Positions 46,467 through 58,644 are shown, counted from the first letter of the stretch. The stretch is 64,000 nt of DNA from Crambe crambe (GCA_963924555.1 OZ004591.1:2418001-2482000); one strand, 5' to 3'. Notes: a model not told the origin generated them from the letters alone. Numbers and translations are program-made.

Positions 46467-46556
46467 TGGTGTGTATGGATGCCAAAAGAGTACAGACAGA
46501 AGGGCATCTTTTCTCTGAGGAACTGGTCTCAAGATTTCTTCAGTAGTGACCATGAT
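46467..46556 (+). pseudogene. Succinyl-CoA ligase beta exon (VVCMDAK / EYRQKGIFSLRNWSQD)
   Basis: Acceptor GATTGCAG, donor CATGAT|GTGAGT. VVCMDAK is followed, after loss of about eight residues (the 'INFDSNA' part) with a frame change, by EYRQKGIFSLRNWSQDFF. The motif order matches the enzyme. Confidence 0.78.
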
Positions 46557-46643
46557 GTGAGTGATGTGAGTGTGTCCATGTGGGTTCAATGACCCTTTAC
46601 CATACTTAATTTGTGAACTAAGCAGCTTATCCATTTCTGTCAG

Positions 46644-46748
46644 GTCAATGCTGTATTCATGAAAGATATAATGGAGGATATAATGAAGGGATTATTGCAG
46701 CAGCTTAAGAGAGCAACCTCAGAATACCCATAGTAGTCAGACTGCAAG
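46644..46748 (+). pseudogene. Succinyl-CoA ligase beta exon (EGIIAAA*ESNLRIPIVVRLQG)
   Basis: Acceptor CTGTCAG, donor CTGCAAG|GTAACA. It starts VNAVF and later reads GGYNEGIIAAA, a TAA, then ESNLRIPIVVRLQG. It retains the conserved VVRLQG that has changed to VVGLQG in the other copies, but has an in-frame stop. Confidence 0.8.
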
Positions 46749-46959
46749 GTAACAGCTTACACTTTTATTTATTTTTGTCATTGAACATGACCACGAAAAC
46801 ATGACCATGAAAATAAAAATTTTGGTACTTTGCCAGCTGTAATCCTGGTCTCTTGATCCCACCAATTTTTCACAATCCTGTGAAAAAATCCAAGGTTACC
46901 ATTCGAGAAATAAGTGTCCCATGACTGAATTGTTCAAGAAAGTTTCATCTGCTATGAAA

Positions 46960-47235
46960 CATTTGTATTACCCTCTTATGAAACTATCATTGTTTGTTTT
47001 ACTGCACTAGTGCTGTATCAGCATTCTCTCTATACCCTGTGAAAACCAGCATTGTATCACCCTGTTATGAAACCAGTTGCATCATGCACTCTCTAGCATT
47101 GTGGGTTCTACTTGTATCACCCTGTTATGAAACCAGTTGCATCATGCACTCTCTATTATGAAATCAGCATTGTGGGTGGGGTTCTGTGTCACCAGTGTAA
47201 TGTTCTATCACCCTCTTGTGAGACCAGCGTATCAC
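46960..47235. repeat. Degenerate minisatellite, array B2
   Basis: Units with CACCCTGTTATGAAACCAG alternate with GCATTGTGGGTTC. A 30 bp phrase (CTATGAAACC..GCACTCTCTA type) is repeated exactly around 47060-47160. Confidence 0.8.
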
Positions 47236-48040
47236 AAGCATTAGACATAATACAAGTCTATTTTCACTAGCTAGCTAGCTAGCTACATTACATACTAGAC
47301 TGTGTACTTGTGTACGTATATCAGCCATTTCCTTCCTTATTATAGTGCACATGCAATTCTCCTGCTCCATCTAATGCCATAACTCTCTCCAGTCCTTCCA
47401 GGGTGAAGTGCGTGCAGCAGTTGTACAGACTTGATCATGTGGGTGGTTGTTTTCTGACGTCATGAGTTACTATGGTTGGTGAGGTAAGGATATCACCTAT
47501 GCTCATGGTGTTTGTGACGTCACTCATGTGATAAGTTTTACCAGGCCTTCCTTTCTCTTACTTTTCTTCTTCTTCTTCTCTTCCTCCCATGTGGTACATA
47601 CTTTACCTTTTTTTTTGATGGGATAAGAGACTACTAGTGATAGAGGAAGGCCTGGGAACGATGCTAGGCAAAAGATACATGTAAAATACCCAGTGAAAAT
47701 ATTTAATTTGTGAAGTAGTAACCATTCTAATTGGGAAAATGTTTGGTCAGTGTCTATAGTGACCAGTGTCTATGGACACTGGGTACATGGTCTCATTATA
47801 GGGTGGTAAAATTAGACAGGTTTCACTAGTTCCATTCCATTTGAAAATCTGTCACAAGATTCATTGATCTTGTATGTACGTATGTGGTCATAATTATGAG
47901 TGAAATGTGTAAACAAGATTATACGTAAACCCATGAGAATTTCAGTCCCAGGTAGCTATGGAAATTCCTGTTTAGGAACAACATCCGTTTCAGTCTGAAG
48001 TGGCAAAAAATGATAATTTAATTTCTAAATTAGTGTGCAG
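47236..48040. other. No gene seen
   Basis: Mixed sequence between the extra block and the block shared with copy A. It contains an AGCTAGCTAGCTAGCT run at about 47268-47284 and pyrimidine tracts near 47560. Confidence 0.55.
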
Positions 48041-48149
48041 AGCAAATGCCAAGTCTGTATGAAATATGAAATGAAATTGAAGAAGGATGCCACGATGATG
48101 GAGATTAATCCCATGGTAGAGACACTGGACACCTCATGGAAGAAAAGAG
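48041..48149 (+). pseudogene. Succinyl-CoA ligase beta exon fragment, counterpart of 5401
   Basis: DATMMEINPMVETLDTSWKK is present and the donor GTACAT is kept. The LY.M part is intact here (TGTATGAAATATG), unlike the TGA in copy A. Confidence 0.7.
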
Positions 48150-48505
48150 GTACATACGAGGAAATTGCAATAAGCATTGCTAAACTCGTAAGGAGAGAGG
48201 TATGTTTGATGATAGGATGAGAGAGGGGAAGGAAGAAGGGTATGGGAGTAGGAAAGAGGCGACTGTGTAACTATGGAGAAGGTGAAGAGGGAGGGAGGAT
48301 GGTTGGAAAAGAAGTAAGATGTGTGTGTGCAGATGAGAGTGAGGGAGAGAGGAGTGTGTGGGATGGATAAGAACAGAGGATGTGAGGTGTGCGGAAAGAA
48401 AAGATACCCAATGACTGGAAAAAAAATTTTGTGACCAAAAAATCACTAAAACATGATTAAGTGTATAGCTGTAGATATGCTGGCATAAATAGTGGCATAA
48501 GAGGT

Positions 48506-49055
48506 GTAGGAGTGCGGGTCCTCATATAACTGGGCCCCACAGGCCCTTAATCACTGGGGATATATGGGGACGAGCATAGTGATTTAGGGACCCTCAGATT
48601 TGTCAATTGTTGTTATTATAAATAACAAGAGACAACAATACAGCTTTAATCAGTTATAATCATAGAAGAATGATAGTCAATGTCCAAATCAAATGTAGTT
48701 GGTATTAGTTCACGCCTTTTTGTGATACCATTAATAGGACAAAATGCCGTATCTTCTTGGCCACTCCACTCTGGCATTTTTATACATTTACAGAAGAGCT
48801 TCATCTTCATCGTTGTTGATGCAATGTGTAGCTATGGTATGTCTCTGTACTCTGATCATATCTAGTATGCATTGTAGAATGGCTAATGCATTTTCTCAAT
48901 TAACTTCAGTTGCCCAGCTTCATGCTGCACCATTAGCCTTGGTTTCTTCTTTCCGATTATTATAACGAAGGTGACCAGCATCAGTACTTTATGGACCCCA
49001 TGGGGGCTCTATTTCACTAGTGATGTGGGGATGGGGTCCCTAAAAATAGGGGACT
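48506..49055. mobile_element. About 550 bp insertion (copy B)
   Basis: Same element and same site as 5862-6411, length unchanged. Confidence 0.7.
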
Positions 49056-49549
49056 CCTTAGCATCAGGCTTAATGAGGTGAATATTAGGGTATGACTGAC
49101 GTGGTCAAGGAAGCAAGCATGTAATGTATGCCTCCATTAAACACTTACTTCAAGTATATGAAGAGAAAAATTCATGCTTTTTCCAAATCTACATATTTAT
49201 GAACAGTAAAATTTAAAATTTTCCCACTAATCCTCCACCCCTTTATTGTCTAGAGCCCTGATTTCTCCCATCCTTATAAAGTGTTCTAAATGGAGCCCTG
49301 AATGGGATTCCCTCTTTTGTTCTTTTTCAAGTCCACTTTTAGTCTGTTGTATGTATCCTGTATGAGTGGATCAATTCCATGTGTATGATTTGTGACAAAT
49401 TTAATGATGATCTGTGTACAATATCTGAACCCACTTTCTGTACTCTATGCTCCTCTTATGAGACCAGCTTTGTGGCTTCTATAACACATGCATTATATTA
49501 CCCTCTATCTATTCTCCTAGTCATGTGACTGATCATGTAACTCATGCCC

Positions 49550-49651
49550 CAGAGGAGGTCCGACATCCGGGTGTCAATATGCATATCAGCAAATTAGCAT
49601 CACGTGGTGAGTATTGAATTGAATTGACACCCGGGTGTCGGACCTCCTCTG
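49550..49651. mobile_element. 102 bp MITE with 9 bp target duplication (copy B)
   Basis: Same as 6901-7002, flanked by CTCATGCCC at 49541-49549 and 49652-49660. Confidence 0.9.
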
Positions 49652-49904
49652 CTCATGCCCACTGCTGGACTGGGCTTTATTTGGAAGTCTGATTTTACCT
49701 ATTATGTGTCTTGCTGGTACAGTGTACCATAGATGGTAGAGCACTCTACTATCTATGGTGTAACCTTGGTTATCCACACCTCCTTTATCCAGAACCTTTA
49801 TGTGACGATAGTTCCATGTCTTTTCAATTAGCCATGTCTTAAACATGCTGATGAAATGACTTCAAATTTCTGTCATGTGTTCTATGTATTATTTCACCCT
49901 CAAG

Positions 49905-50087
49905 GTGACTAGTTACGAGTCCTGGAGAGCTGAAGTGGGTACATCTTTTCTCTGAGGGACTGGTCTCAGGAATATGATCGTGTCAATATTCCAGGGTCAC
50001 ATTACAGTCCCCATGGTGATATTTATATAGAAGAGGACACTCCATCAGAGATGCGCAAGGAAGGAGTGGGCATAGTAAATGTTAATG
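49905..50087 (+). pseudogene. Succinyl-CoA ligase beta composite exon (copy B)
   Basis: Counterpart of 7246-7422. It shares the extra T (CATCTTTTCTCTGAGG) and has a 6-base duplication before the donor (GTTAATG|GTGAGT). Confidence 0.6.
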
Positions 50088-50564
50088 GTGAGTGATTTTA
50101 TCATCCTTGTGGAGATCACTACCATACTTGTCACAGTGTACACTGAAGGTCCATTCATACTGTTTACCATAATGGCTGGATATAATTTCCAAGGATTAAA
50201 TGTTTTATGATTTGGTTTGATTTCTTATTCACCATAAAATCATCATCAGTTATGGATGAGTACATTCCTTTAATTATGGCTGTACTTCTTGTAAATAGTT
50301 GTAGTGTTCCGGCCATTGTTGGTTTGGTATCTCCTACCTACTCTGTTTATCTACTGAGCAATGAGCATGCCCACTGCTGGACTGGGCTTTATTTGGAAGT
50401 CTATTTATGTAAGTATGTGCTTCTGGAGTCATCTTTCGTAAGGTTGTGTTGTGTTAGTTCCTGATGTTACTTTCTTTTTCCTGTTTGTATTTTTGTGATC
50501 ACAACATCCGTTTCAGTCATGAAGTGGCAAAAAATGATAATTTAATTTCTAAATTAGTGTGCAG

Positions 50565-50673
50565 AGCAAATGCCAAGTCTGTATGAAATATGAAATGAAA
50601 TTGAAGAAGGATGCCACGATGATGGAGATTAATCCCATGGTAGAGACATTGGACACCTCATGGAAGAAAAGAG
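50565..50673 (+). pseudogene. Succinyl-CoA ligase beta exon fragment, counterpart of 7882
   Basis: VQSKCQVCMKYEMKLKKD leads into ATMMEINPMVETLDTS; the frame continues past the donor to a TGA as in copy A. Confidence 0.7.
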
Positions 50674-51098
50674 GTACATACGAGGAAATTGCAGTAAATA
50701 TTGCTAAACTCGTAAGGAAAGAGTTATGAAGGATGAGAGGGTGAGAGAGGGGAAGAAAGAAGGGTATGGGAGTGGGAAAGAGGTGACTGTGACTGTGTAG
50801 CTATGAAGGGTTGGAATAGAAGTGGGATGTGGATATGCAGATGAGATTGAGGTGTGTGGGATGGATAAGAACAGAGGATGTGAGGTAGAAAAGATCCCCT
50901 ATGGCTATCTCTAAAAGTGACAATGCATAGACACTTACTCCTATCCCCTGCAGGAAATTTTTACTTGGAATGTACATAATAATGAATCCTCCTCCACCCC
51001 TTTATTGTCTAGAGCCCTGATTTTCCCATCCTTAGAAAGTGTTCTAAATGGAGCCCTGAATGGGATTCCCCACTTTTAGTCTGGTGTATGTATCTGTT

Positions 51099-51600
51099 TC
51101 ATGTATATGATGTGTTCAGTGCTCTTATTAGAATATCTGAACCCCATTTCTCTCTTGCTTGACCACTGTGTTTCCATGGAGCTTTGAAGGAATCAACTAT
51201 TCTTTCACATAGTCTTGTGTGAAATCCCATGGTAACATATCTTCTTATGAATCCAGTTCTATCATACAGGTCTACCAGTACCCTATTGAGAAGCTTTCCA
51301 GACATTATCGTGTTTTCATTCATCTCCCTCTCTCGGTCATTGGCACATTCTTCAGCTTTGTGGTCATGAATCTGTGCCTGGAAGGCCAGCTGTAAGTTAG
51401 CTGTTTTTGCATCATTCATAGTGTCTCTGTAGACATCATAATTGAGATGACTACATTTCAGCCCAAGCAAAATACCTAAAAGAGATGAGCATGCAATTAA
51501 CCTCAGTAGTTCATGATAAGGAGAAAGCAATAGACTTGCTCAGTAAGCAAGAGAAAACTTTGACTGCTAAGCAACAGAATGTTAGAAATGTAGTACAAAG
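51099..51600. pseudogene. Coiled-coil-like duplicated fragment, fullest copy
   Basis: The minus strand is open for 143 codons (includes AKTANLQLAFQAQIHD and NENTIMSGKLLNRVLVDLYD). The plus strand from 51446 reads DDYISAQAKYLKEM, SVVHDKEKAIDLLSKQE, TLTAKQQNVRNV, with heptad-like spacing of L/I/V. Only one strand can be the original; the plus-strand reading looks more protein-like. No family recognised. Confidence 0.4.
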
Positions 51601-51946
51601 TGGCTGCTGGGTTACACTAATGTGGTATCACCATCTTGTGAAACCAGTTTCTTGGTGCAAGCTCTGCCACTGGAGTACTGTAGTCAAGTGTGCAATGGTG
51701 CGAGTGGAAAGACTGTTATCAGGGGGTGTGTAATCTTTTAAGAATGTGTGTGATAGGGTTACACACTCAACGCTCTATTCTAGTCTACTCTCCTGAAATG
51801 CAATCTCCTCTGAATCCTTGGAAATAATCACATACAAAATGCTCCCCACACTCCCCCTTCATTGTTCAGAGTCCTGATTTTGCCCCCTCCTTAGAAACAT
51901 CTCTCCATACGTACATCCCTGATTATGTTTGTCTTCATGATTGCAG

Positions 51947-51999
51947 TGGTGTTCTTTTCTCCGATGGACTGGTCTCATGAAGATTCACACTGGCATCAG
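51947..51999 (+). pseudogene. Succinyl-CoA ligase beta exon fragment (FSPMDWSHED), extra copy
   Basis: Identical to 53172-53224, 1.2 kb away, with the same following sequence until a break near 52060. Confidence 0.6.
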
Positions 52000-52059
52000 G
52001 TACATCATAGGCTGTCTTTGTGAGCATTTCTTTATCGTACATATAAAATTACATACATA

Positions 52060-52102
52060 CCGTATTTCCTTGAATAATAGCCCTCCTTGAATAAACGACT
52101 GG
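52060..52102. mobile_element. Fragment of a CCGTATTTCCTTGAATAATAG element at a rearrangement joint
   Basis: After ACATACATA the sequence changes to CCGTATTTCCTTGAATAATA, then CCTTGAATAAACGA, then jumps to CTGGGCTTTATTTGG, a phrase from a different repeat block. Confidence 0.6.
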
Positions 52103-52673
52103 GCTTTATTTGGAAGTCTGATTTAACCTATATCTTGCTGCTAGATTCTGGCTGTGCTTTCTGGAATCGTATCAGTGTGCTGGGTCTATATTGAAAGTGA
52201 TACTTGTATGGTAAGGTGTGGCAGTTCATGCAAGTGTATATGCCACTGTACACTGAGTCCACGTTCATGTTTTCTCGCTGGACATTCACATCCACACAAA
52301 TAAATCAAGGCATAGTCACTGGATTGTCAGGTTTATTCCAAGGAATTTACGTTTCAATGATGCATCATAAGTCAATGCTAACACTTATGGACCAGAAAAT
52401 GTGCCCCAGGGGTGAGGGAGATATTAGGGGAAATATTTGTACAAGTAGTAAATGGATATTCTACTGATTCAGTCCCTGATCAATTTTAATCAGCTTAATA
52501 AATTAGTCACATCTCCAAATATGTTGATAAAATAATTATTACTTCAAACTCCTTTCACATGTTGCATGTATAATGGTTGGACTATCTCCTCACCAATTTC
52601 CAGTCTCAAGGCTACTAGTAGTCATGAGTTAAAGTGGTCATATTTGATTCCTGTCATATTTATTGTCTTTCAG

Positions 52674-52748
52674 GTTGTAGAACAATCCCGAGTCTGTATG
52701 AAATGGAGAAGTATGCCATGATGATGGAGATTAATCCCATGAAAAGAG
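52674..52748 (+). pseudogene. Succinyl-CoA ligase beta exon fragment, counterpart of 8967
   Basis: Same 75 bp exon with SLYEMEKYAMMMEINPM and donor GTACGC. Confidence 0.65.
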
Positions 52749-53171
52749 GTACGCATGTAGCTAACATGACATCACATGTACTTGGACAACTGATGGGAAC
52801 AAGATAAGAGGTGTGGCAGGGGGTGGGGATGATGTCATGTGATAGGTACGTGGAATCCAGTTACCCTTGGGACTGAACAAAATGGTTGCTCTACAGAGGT
52901 GGTCCTTTTACACTGTATGTCTGTCTTTGAGACTATTCATTTGGACATCAAATACTAACTCATGAGTGACCTGCTAAGTTGGGTTCCACTGTACTGAGGG
53001 TTTTTACTACATGAATTGCAACTTTTGCAAGCTTAATCATTGTCACATTTAATCACATGCAAAATGCTCCCCACACTCCCCCTTCATTGTTCAGAGTCCT
53101 GATTTTGCCCCCTCCTTAGAAACATCTCTCCATACGTACATCCCTGATTATGTTTGTCTTCATGATTGCAG

Positions 53172-53224
53172 TGGTGTTCTTTTCTCCGATGGACTGGTCT
53201 CATGAAGATTCACACTGGCATCAG
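53172..53224 (+). pseudogene. Succinyl-CoA ligase beta exon fragment, counterpart of 9457
   Basis: FSPMDWSHEDSHWHQ with intact splice signals, followed by the (CATA)n tract at 53276-53309. Confidence 0.6.
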
Positions 53225-53273
53225 GTACATCATAGGCTGTCTTTGTGAGCATTTCTTTATCGTACATATAAAA

Positions 53274-53304
<31 letters not shown>

Positions 53305-54187
53305 CATACACTGTACAATGGAACCTCTCACACTTTTCTCCTTGTCCCATTACAATGCACATCTCTATATATGTCGCTGTGTGTCCACCCTTAAGTAAGG
53401 ACACCTCTCTAATCTGTATGCTCCCAAAGGTGTCTACATTGAGAATGTGATGCAAGTGTGTTATGTAACATTAGGCCCACCAGGCACATGTCCATGTGGT
53501 CATGATTCAGTGACCCTTTACCATATATGCCATTTCTGGCTAGCTGCCCAAATGAGTATTAACCTAACACTGGAAGATAATGTAAGCCTCTGAAGTCCTA
53601 ACCCTCAGCAAACAGCTTAGTATCAATACAATTGTGTATCAGATACGTAATATGGAGCAGATCACCAGCAGGAGGTAGTCAGCCTAAAGCCTTATAGATA
53701 GAGTAGTAGGTAATGGTTGGCATCACAGTGTGCATTGTATGGAGTGTTATGGTGTTGGAAATCTTGTCCTTCTTTCTGGAATAAAACCTTTTACAAAATT
53801 GGCTAATGTAACAGATACACTGAGGGTTAATGAGTCTGGACATTGTCTGTTGCACTGACTATCACAAGGTGCTATATCACTGCCCATAACTTAAGTTGAC
53901 TGCACAAGCTTCAGCTTTCACATAGAAACATGTAACTGCACTGTTACTCCTTGTGAACTAACAATACAGTGGAACCTGACTTAGTGTCCACACAGAGTCA
54001 ACAAGTCATCTACGTTCACCTCATACCGGTCAAGATGAAAAGTCCAACCTAATATAAATCTGGTGACTTTGTAAAGGGACACCTCTGTATAGCAACCACT
54101 TTATTGAGTCCCATTATAGCCAGGTTCTGCTCTATGTGAAATTATATGTGTACATAAAATGCTTATCTATTTCTACACTTCCAACAG

Positions 54188-54268
54188 GTCAATGCTGTAT
54201 TTATTAGGGGAAGGGATCATTGCAGCTGCTCAGGAGAGGAACTTCAGAATACACATAGTAGTCGGACT
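54188..54268 (+). pseudogene. Succinyl-CoA ligase beta C-terminal exon fragment, donor lost
   Basis: Counterpart of 10483-10568: GEGIIAAAQERNFRIHIVVG. About eleven bases covering CAAG|GTAAGG are deleted (GGACTCAATCAC), so the exon can no longer be spliced at this end. Confidence 0.75.
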
Positions 54269-54984
54269 CAATCACTCTACCAGTCACGAAAGTTCCCCTC
54301 TGCATGCTTATGATAAGAAATTGATATTGACCGAACTCCCAGTTTGTCCTAACATTTAACTGGACATTGCATCAGTGTGCATTTGACTTACTCTTGACAA
54401 GCCCTTTTGTCCTGACAAACAAATAATGACCAGACATATGCCAATATTGGCCAGAAAGTATCAGGTGTCAGGCTGTTATCATAAGCTGTGCTCTGAAGTA
54501 TCCTGTGTGTATCACTTGAGGAGTTTGTACATATTCCTCAATCCCTCACTAGACATGTTCATAACACTATGCCAGCTGTAATCCTGGTCTCTTGATCCAA
54601 CTGAACCCCTTGACCCCCACCAAAATTTACAAGCGGTTATCCCCACCAGATAGGTATGTAGTCCTACTCAGAAGAATTCCTGGAAGTCTACTTGTCCCCA
54701 TTGTAATCCTGCCCTCATATGATCATCTCCTTTTGAATCTTCTCCTTACCAGATACGGAATCCCTTCTCCACATCGTTTGACATTGTTTTTGTTGACTAC
54801 AAAATTCATTAAATGTCCCTCACCAATATCCCCACTAATCCAGCACCATGTGAAAGCAGAATTGGTTAAAGAGAGCTGAATAAGGCATCAGGCTCACCCC
54901 ACAATGCACTGCATTCGTCTAGTTATTTTGAGGATTGTGCAACATAACGCACACAGTGGTTAAGTCCTTCTGTTGTGAGACTTT

Positions 54985-55510
54985 TGTATTACTCTCTTAT
55001 ATACCAGTTATGTATGTATAATCTCTCTATGTACCCCTCTTGTGAAACCATCATTGTGGGTTCTTCTATACTAGTGTTGTATCAGCATCCTCTCTATACC
55101 CCTATTGTGAAACCAGCATTATGCATACTAGTAGTCTAGTGTTGTATCATCCTCTTGTGAAACCAGTTATAATGCATAAATATTCTTTCTAGATTCCTCT
55201 TGTGAGACCATCATTGTGGGTTCACTAGTTATGTCATCCTCTGTGAAGCAAGTTTCATTAAATATCTATATCCTCTTGTGTTATGACACTAACATTGTAC
55301 CACCCTCTAGTATCACCCTCCAGTTATATGAATTCTTTCTATGCTCCTTTTGTTAGACTAACGTTGTGGGTAACATTCTGTGACGTTACCCTCTTGTGGG
55401 TCCAGTTTCATTAAGCATCATTTATTCTATACCCCTCTTGTGAAACCACCAATGTTATTTGGTTAGCATTGTAATGAAATCAGCATTCACTCTATATGAA
55501 CCAGCAGTGT
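54985..55510. repeat. Degenerate minisatellite, array B3
   Basis: Counterpart of 11269-11790 with small unit differences. Confidence 0.85.
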
Positions 55511-55777
55511 GAGTTTAATAAACTCTGCCAATGCAGTACTGTAGGCAAGTGTAGAATGGTTCTAGTGGAAAGACTGTTATCAGGGGGTGTGTAATCTTTT
55601 GAAGTGTGCATGTGATAGGGTTACACACTCAACACTCTCGTCTCCTGAAAATGCAATCTCCTCTGAATTCCTGTAGGATGATTGTGTATCCCTTTGCCTA
55701 CCAAAAGCGTGCAATTTTGTGGACAGAACTTGAACCTGGTGGTGGACTACATTCACTTAATTGTGTCATTATTTCAG

Positions 55778-55824
55778 AGACACTCTCTCAGAGATGTACA
55801 AGGAAGGAGTGGACACAGTAATTA
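55778..55824 (+). pseudogene. Succinyl-CoA ligase beta exon fragment (SEMYKEGVDTVI)
   Basis: Counterpart of 12040-12086; the donor context has weakened from TTG|GTGAGT to TTA|GTGAGT. Confidence 0.6.
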
Positions 55825-56385
55825 GTGAGTGATTTTTATCATCTCACTGCCATGCTTGTTGGCACACAGTGAACATGTCAATGGACAGACACTGAAGGTC
55901 CATTCATACTGTATACCATATAGTCAATGTCTTACTTATTCATGTGCATAGCTTTCAAAATGTTATGGAATGAGCATATTGGCTGTACTTCCTATAAACG
56001 ACTGCAATGTTCCTTTGTCATCACTAATAATATACTTTTGGTTTAATATCCTTTTATTTTTACTGAGCATGCCCACTGCTGGACTGGGCTTTATTTGGAA
56101 GTCTGATTTTAATCTTGTTGCTTGTGATACTTGTATGGTAAGGTGTGGCAGTTTATGGAAGTGTATTATGTACAACAAGTTCCACTGTACATTGACTCAC
56201 TTCATCACTGTATTCTTCAGAAATGTCCAGTTTGGTGATCATGTTCAATGCTTGCTTGCTGGACATTCACATCCACACAAACAACATAGTCACTAGATTG
56301 TCAATGCTGTCACCAAATTTCAGCCAAGTAATCATGAGTTATGTTATGGAGATCTAAAGTGGCTTGTGTCTTATGTCTCTTTCAG

Positions 56386-56474
56386 GGTGCAGAACAAATG
56401 CTGGGTCTGTATGAAATGGAGAAGGATGCTACGATGATGGAGATTAATCCATGGTGGAGATACTGGACTCCTCA
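56386..56474 (+). pseudogene. Succinyl-CoA ligase beta exon fragment, truncated
   Basis: GAEQMLGLYEMEKDATMMEI is followed by loss of one C (AATCCATGG), a frameshift. The 3' end and donor are deleted after GGACTCCTCAG. Confidence 0.72.
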
Positions 56475-56777
56475 GATGATTATTTTTCATGGTAAAAGTC
56501 ACCCTTGGGGCTGACCAAAGTGGCTGCTATACAGAGGTGGCCCCTTTGCACAGTAACTTCCAATATATCGGGTTCTGTCTTGGAGACTTTTCATTTGACT
56601 TGACCTACGTAATTGCTCACTCACAGTCAGGGGTTATATAATTATGTAGTGGGAAAGGGTTTTCCCAACCCCCTCACTTTTCTGTCTGAATTGACATGCA
56701 ATATGCTCCCTACATTCCCCCCTCATTGTTCTGTGCTTTGATTTTGAAATATCTCTCCACACAAACCCCAGGACTGA

Positions 56778-56859
56778 TAATGTGTATTGATGCCACAGAC
56801 AGAAGGACATCTTGTCTCTGAGGGACTGGTCTCAGGATGTCTTCAGTAATGACCATGAT
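56778..56859 (+). pseudogene. Succinyl-CoA ligase beta exon (RQKDILSLRDWSQDVFSND)
   Basis: The cleanest RDWSQ segment: RQKDILSLRDWSQDVFSNDH then D|GTGAGT. VCIDA is in another frame after a deletion. TGG of RDW is intact here, whereas copy A has TGA. Confidence 0.75.
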
Positions 56860-57349
56860 GTGAGTGATGCGAGTGTGTTATGTAACAGCTACTATCATGT
56901 CACATGTGATTTCAATGACCCTTTACCTTATAACCTTTTGTTGTTGCATGTATGCATACAGTGTACTTTGCCAGCTGTAATCCTGGTCTCTTGACCTTGA
57001 CTTTTATTTATCCCCGCCAAGATTTCACAAGTGGTCCATCCCTACCAGATTGGTATGTGGAAGTATACTTGTTGTAACCAGATATGTGCTGTAATCCTGC
57101 CCTCCTTACCAGATACGTACACAGCATGCTATAGTCCTACAACTTATGACAGAACAAAGTTCCCCCACCAATATTCCCCACTGATCTGCACTACTATACC
57201 ATGTACATAACAGCACCTGTAAGATGTGAGTACTGGTGCATGTCATGTATGTTATATGTCCTCTCACATGGAGTCTGAGCACTGTGAAATCCCAGGTCAC
57301 CATGGAAGAGCTTTCAAAGAAGTGTTCCTCTTGCATATCAGTTATATCA

Positions 57350-57545
57350 TGCATACTCTCTTTCTACCCTCTCATGAAACCATCGTTGTGGGTTCCGCTA
57401 CACTAGTGTTGTATCACCCTTGTGTGAAACCAGATGCATCATGCTTTCCCTCTATTGTGAAATCAGCATAGTGGTTTCTGTGTCATCAGTGTAATATTCT
57501 ATCACCCTCTTGTGAGACCAGCAGTCCTCTAGTCCTCTTTAGAGA
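57350..57545. repeat. Degenerate minisatellite, array B4
   Basis: Counterpart of 13685-13960 with about 55 bp (one unit) fewer. Confidence 0.8.
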
Positions 57546-58644
57546 CTGACATGACAAAAGATACATGTACGTAAAAGTACCCAGTAAGCACATTTAATAA
57601 GTTATTTAAGGATCTGACAGTATCTGATAGAACTGATCTCCCCCCACGTACAATAAGACTACTTTCAGTAGTCACCACCCCTCTTTATTGATTAGTTTGT
57701 GAAGCACTGTGTCTGTGTCTGTCACGGTATGCGATATTACTGCTGACCACTGGCCATTTTTCAACCATTTTTTCTCTTTGGTCAGACAATTCCAACTTTA
57801 GTCGGATATCCTGTCAGAACAAATTCAAGAAGTCACATCATATAGATACACTCAAAGAAGATAAATCACCAGCAAATGTCTGACTAAGGTTGATTTGGTC
57901 GGACAAAATGTCCTATCAAACTGAAACTCTTATTTTGCACACTGTTATCATGTTAAACATTGTCATCTACATGAGTTCCCAGGTCACCATAAGATACTTG
58001 AGCTGGACAAAGTCCTAGCTACTGTGAGGGACTTGTATCACCCTCTTGTGAAAGAGTTATATGTGTATTCTCTTTATCCCCCAGACACTTATGTATAAGG
58101 GGAGGTGAGGAAGTCGAAGTAGCTGGAATGGGTACTGTTAGGACATGGTGGAGTGGCCTTGATTGTGAGGTAGTCTCATTATAGGGTGACAGGTTTGTTC
58201 CCTATTTCCATCCTGTAGTGAACATCTGTTTAGAACCAAACACTCAGAAATCTTTATAGGATGAATGATGAATGAGGTCTACCATGTATGATGTGAAAAG
58301 CAATGATGTTTCATAATCCCAGAAAATGTACTCATTAGAATTTATTTCTTAAGATATAGTAGCACCCTACATAGAAATTCAATAAAACCCCGAGGGTTCC
58401 AGGATATTTGGAAACGTCGTCTTCTTCCCTATAATCTTCCACAGTATAGTTGTCCTAGCAATATTTATCAGTTTTCTACACTTGAGAAGACTGAAGTTAT
58501 CGATCCATGGATAGTGACCCTTGAAAATGATTCAACCCACCTTTATGCACTGGTGATTTGACTTCATGATCTGTAAATTTTGTGTTCCAAAAAGTTATAC
58601 ATACGTAGGGTGCAAGTTTGTCATATTTTTATCACCAGTCTCAC

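Larger units (their letters stand above)
42541..47235 (+). repeat. Extra tandem block of copy B
   Basis: The order of sub-blocks (TAATGAATCCTCCTCC, coiled-coil-like fragment, short ligase exon 44204, minisatellite, ligase exons 45353, 45961, 46467, 46644, minisatellite) parallels 50980-57545. This points to a second, older duplication of about 5-6 kb inside the array. Confidence 0.7.
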
